NCBI RefSeq assembly: GCF_029962605.1
Contig: NZ_CP124750.1
Coordinates: 62,001 to 126,000 of the forward strand
Source: Serratia sarumanii
GTDB lineage: Bacteria > Pseudomonadota > Gammaproteobacteria > Enterobacterales > Enterobacteriaceae
Length of the DNA: 64,000 nt
Reading direction: 5' to 3'
Shown: positions 62,501 to 64,000 of the stretch, in pieces
Position numbering within the stretch: the first letter of the stretch is position 1
Layout: each line of letters begins with the position of its first letter
Program-made: the position numbers and the translations under genes
Notes under the pieces: generated by a model
Told to the model about the DNA's origin: nothing
The model's input: only the letters and a program-made list of their open reading frames with translations
Databases searched by the model: none

Positions 62501-62983
62501 CGCCGTCTGAGCGTCGGGCTCAATACCATGCTGTGGCACTACCAGAAGGATTTGAGCGGCTATTCGCTGGGGCAGGGCGGCTATTACAGCCCGCAGCAAT
62601 ATCTGTCGCTGTCGCTGCCGGTCAACTATCGCCAGCGCACCGAGAACTGGTCGTGGGAGCTGGGCGGTTCGGTTTCGCTGTCCCATTCGAAAACCGACAG
62701 CCAGCGCCGCTATCCGCTGCAGGGGCTGATCCCGGATTCGTTGCCCGATAAGTTCGCCGTCGAGGACGGCAGCTCCTCAAGCGGCGTCGGTTATACCCTG
62801 CGGGCGATCGTCGAACGCCGTCTCAGTTCGCACTGGACGCTCGGCGCCGGTATCGACATTCAACAGGCGAAGGACTATACGCCGAGCCACGCGTTGATTT
62901 ATCTGCGCTATTCCCTGGCCGGCTGGCAGGGGGATCTCGATTTGCCGCCGCAGCCGCTGACGCCTTACGCCGACTTCAAGTAG
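59510..62983 (+). CDS. bcsC: Cellulose export outer-membrane protein
   Basis: A 1157-residue protein, the E. coli length. A signal peptide (about residues 1-25) is followed by a long array of TPR repeats (about 40-770; alternating A/L/Y helices such as [28 protein letters not shown]) and a C-terminal 16-strand beta-barrel. It binds peptidoglycan and forms the outer-membrane pore for cellulose. ATG 59510 overlaps the end of bcsZ. Confidence 0.96.
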   Translation: MHNFKINWLNLIPLSLAMLPQARAAEAVAPEQWLLEQVRIGEAGNKDDLVRQSLYRLELMDPNNPDVIAARMRLALRQGNMALAQQQLDKLKTLAPQSSAYRQAQMNMLLTQPETRQKLQQARLMATAGRLPEAKAQYDALFHGEPPTLELAVEYWRLVARLPGQEAKALKQLQALDQQYSGNVALRMSLARMLFSQNQDAQAYELLQKIAADPAGRGDAADLWLDKVKAMPVSAQSVAALNRFLGVFDTGDQATSAREELARQQKLLADPAYQARVRGLAQVDKGGSRAAIPALQKALAATPNDAEVLGALGQAYSRAGNRPQALKLFRQALAADTNGYDSGKWQSLIKSTSYWLAIDEGDKALKAGNLALARQKYQQARQLDDRDGDAFIGLGDVAVASKDDAAAEGFYQQALRRDPGNGSALRGLVNLYQRQSPEKALAYLNGLPHSQQAKLRSTLDGLRLDMLKQQAQTLAAQQQWQQAAEIYRRAQQMDPDDVWLTYRYAQALRQAGQPQQADALFRQLAQRQRANPQLAYAYALYLSGSDRDDQALAQLNTLPAAQWNDNMRELAQRLKMQAVIAHAERLRAAGDEPAAEAYLRRQPADTRIDLLLADWALARGEYAAALGDYQRVKRREPNNPDAQLGEIEAYVAQGDLDAARQRLKTEPQPQDASLNSQRRVANAWGAVGDPQQAEAIFGRLKTAAAAEPVGQTKALIYRDAARLERAQRQPERAQQDYRQAMVAGGITPTLPQDNDTYTSLTRNNPGDDWLKRGIRSEAADLYRQQDVNVTLDHDYWRSSGTGGISDFNAHDTMLQVDMPLYDGRAFLRTDTVQLDAGRFSTDGSGKYYETFGTCNTQGCRGGEHQKSTGTSVAAGWKNDRWAADIGTTPMGFEVVDWTGGLAYSGDWNHIGWTLAASRRPISSSLLAFGGAKDPNTGTTWGGVRATGVSLSASYDRGEANGVWADLSAHQITGKNVADNQRQRLMAGYYYKLINEDNRRLSVGLNTMLWHYQKDLSGYSLGQGGYYSPQQYLSLSLPVNYRQRTENWSWELGGSVSLSHSKTDSQRRYPLQGLIPDSLPDKFAVEDGSSSSGVGYTLRAIVERRLSSHWTLGAGIDIQQAKDYTPSHALIYLRYSLAGWQGDLDLPPQPLTPYADFK

Positions 62984-63152
62984 CCGGGAGGGGAAAGATT
63001 CGGAGTGTCGGACACCGGGGAGTTTTGTTACCCTGTGTCCGGGTCGCGTTTGTTCGCTTTAGGAAAAGACTGAAACCCGCGATTTTCTTGGTTTTGCCTG
63101 CGGCATAGCCAGATAAAAACAGCCGATGATCGAGTATAATCAGCCCGGTTCG

Positions 63153-63184
63153 AGGGGGCGGGTGAGAGTCAGCCCCCTTTTTTT
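63153..63184 (+). terminator. Terminator of the bcs operon
   Basis: A 7-bp stem (AGGGGGC/GCCCCCT), 12-base loop and seven Ts. It separates bcsC from the next gene. Confidence 0.85.
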
Positions 63185-63213
63185 GTTTCAGCCCGATTTC
63201 ACGGAGAGCAGGT

Positions 63214-64000
63214 TTGCGGGTCAGGCGTTCGTTAACGATTAAGCAGATGGCGACGGTGTCCGGCGTGGCGCTGGTCACGATCTGCATCTTTATCGTGATC
63301 CAGTTATTCCACTTTGTGCAGCAGCGCAGGGATGACTACGCCCAGCAACTGGAGAATATCGCGCACTCCGTGCGCCAGCCGCTGGCGGAAGCGGTGCTGC
63401 GCATGGACGTGCCGGAAGCCAAAAAGGTGCTGAACACGCTGTTGCCGGTCGGCATTCTCAGCCGGGCGGATATCGTCTTGCCGAACGAATTTCAGGCGCT
63501 GCACGCCAATTTCCCGCCGGAGCGGCCGGTGCCGACGCTGATCGCCCGGCTGTTTGAGCTGCCGATCCAAATTTCCGTGCCGCTCTATTCGCTGGAGCGG
63601 GTGCCGGCCAACCAGCAGCCGCTGGCCTATCTGGTGCTGCAGGCCGATTCGTTCCGCATGTACCAGTTTATCCGCAGCATTTTGTCGACCATGCTATCGA
63701 CCTACCTGCTGTTGGCGCTGATCCTGTCGGTGGCCATCACCTGGTGCATGAACCGGTTGATGGTGCATCCGCTGCGCGCGATGGCCAAAGAGCTGGAAAA
63801 CATCTCGCAGGACGAAGCGCCCTACCACCAGCTGATGCTGCCGACGCTGCACCAGGACGACGAGCTCGGCCTGCTGGTGCGCAACTACAACCGTAATCAA
63901 CAGACGCTGGCCAAGGCGCATGCCGACATGAGCCGCCTGAGCACCCGCCATCCGGTGACCGAACTGCCGAATCCGGCATTGCTGAACGCGTTGCTGGAAC
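63214..64000 (+). CDS. HmsP/PdeK-type GGDEF-EAL membrane protein (3' part outside window)
   Basis: The 262 visible codons cover the N-terminal helix (MATVSGVALVTICIFIVIQLFHFV), a periplasmic sensor part, a second helix (about 150-175) and a HAMP-like linker. The start LRVRRSLTIKQM and SYSLERVPANQQPLAYLVLQADSFRMYQFI closely follow E. coli YhjK/PdeK (HmsP), which ends in GGDEF and EAL domains; these lie beyond the edge. TTG 63214 is chosen because GGAGAG is correctly spaced and the homologue starts there. A likely cyclic di-GMP phosphodiesterase that opposes cellulose production, set off from bcsC by a terminator. Confidence 0.85.
   Translation, partial: MRVRRSLTIKQMATVSGVALVTICIFIVIQLFHFVQQRRDDYAQQLENIAHSVRQPLAEAVLRMDVPEAKKVLNTLLPVGILSRADIVLPNEFQALHANFPPERPVPTLIARLFELPIQISVPLYSLERVPANQQPLAYLVLQADSFRMYQFIRSILSTMLSTYLLLALILSVAITWCMNRLMVHPLRAMAKELENISQDEAPYHQLMLPTLHQDDELGLLVRNYNRNQQTLAKAHADMSRLSTRHPVTELPNPALLNALLE

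Overview
The window reads as a Serratia chromosome, most likely S. marcescens or a close relative. The strongest evidence is a 563-residue ChiA-type chitinase (40620-42311), together with enterobacterial dpp, uhp, eptB, selC, bgl and E. coli-type bcs loci and a GC-rich coding style that leaves many long antisense shadow frames. Gene calls rest on translated motifs and remembered family sequences; no searches were run.

Layout. 1-5563: the start of a Tat-exported amidohydrolase, an MNT/HEPN gene pair with a strong upstream palindrome, a divergent LysR/MFS pair and a secreted esterase-like protein. 5664-5758 is selC (tRNA-Sec). 5740-16669 is a roughly 10.9-kb P4-type phage satellite integrated in the 3' end of selC, bounded by a 20-bp direct repeat. 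It carries a P4-family integrase, an AT-rich two-gene cargo (HAD hydrolase plus three-TM protein, a likely anti-phage module), a P2-like cos site, an Ogr/delta-type activator and Sid, two iteron clusters, an AlpA-like regulator, a CI/C4-type antisense-RNA region, small conserved ORFs, the alpha primase-helicase, small genes and a WYL regulator. Just beyond attR lies an orphan colicin-E1-type immunity gene.

17353-27188: LysR divergent from an operon for a DHA2-MFP-OMF tripartite exporter and a siderophore-interacting reductase, then Usp, DUF962, a small protein, an MFS exporter and an SDR. 27679-32643: a BglG-type antiterminator target (RAT) and terminator, bglF, a GH1 phospho-beta-glucosidase and a frameshifted carbohydrate porin; no bglG is present. 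32644-36312: an HD protein, ohrR and ohr with matching operator-like boxes, and eptB. 36440-39998: uhpABC without uhpT. Then tRNA-Pro(UGG), chiA and dppABCDF. 48906-62983: the complete cellulose locus, bcsEFG divergent from bcsRQABZC, followed by the start of a HmsP/PdeK-type regulator running off the right edge.

The satellite is the most interesting part. It has packaging (cos), capsid remodelling (Sid), late-gene activation (Ogr/delta) and replication (alpha plus iterons) functions, so it may be mobilisable by a P2-like helper. Its cargo sits between int and cos, where P4 relatives carry defence genes. I see no psu.
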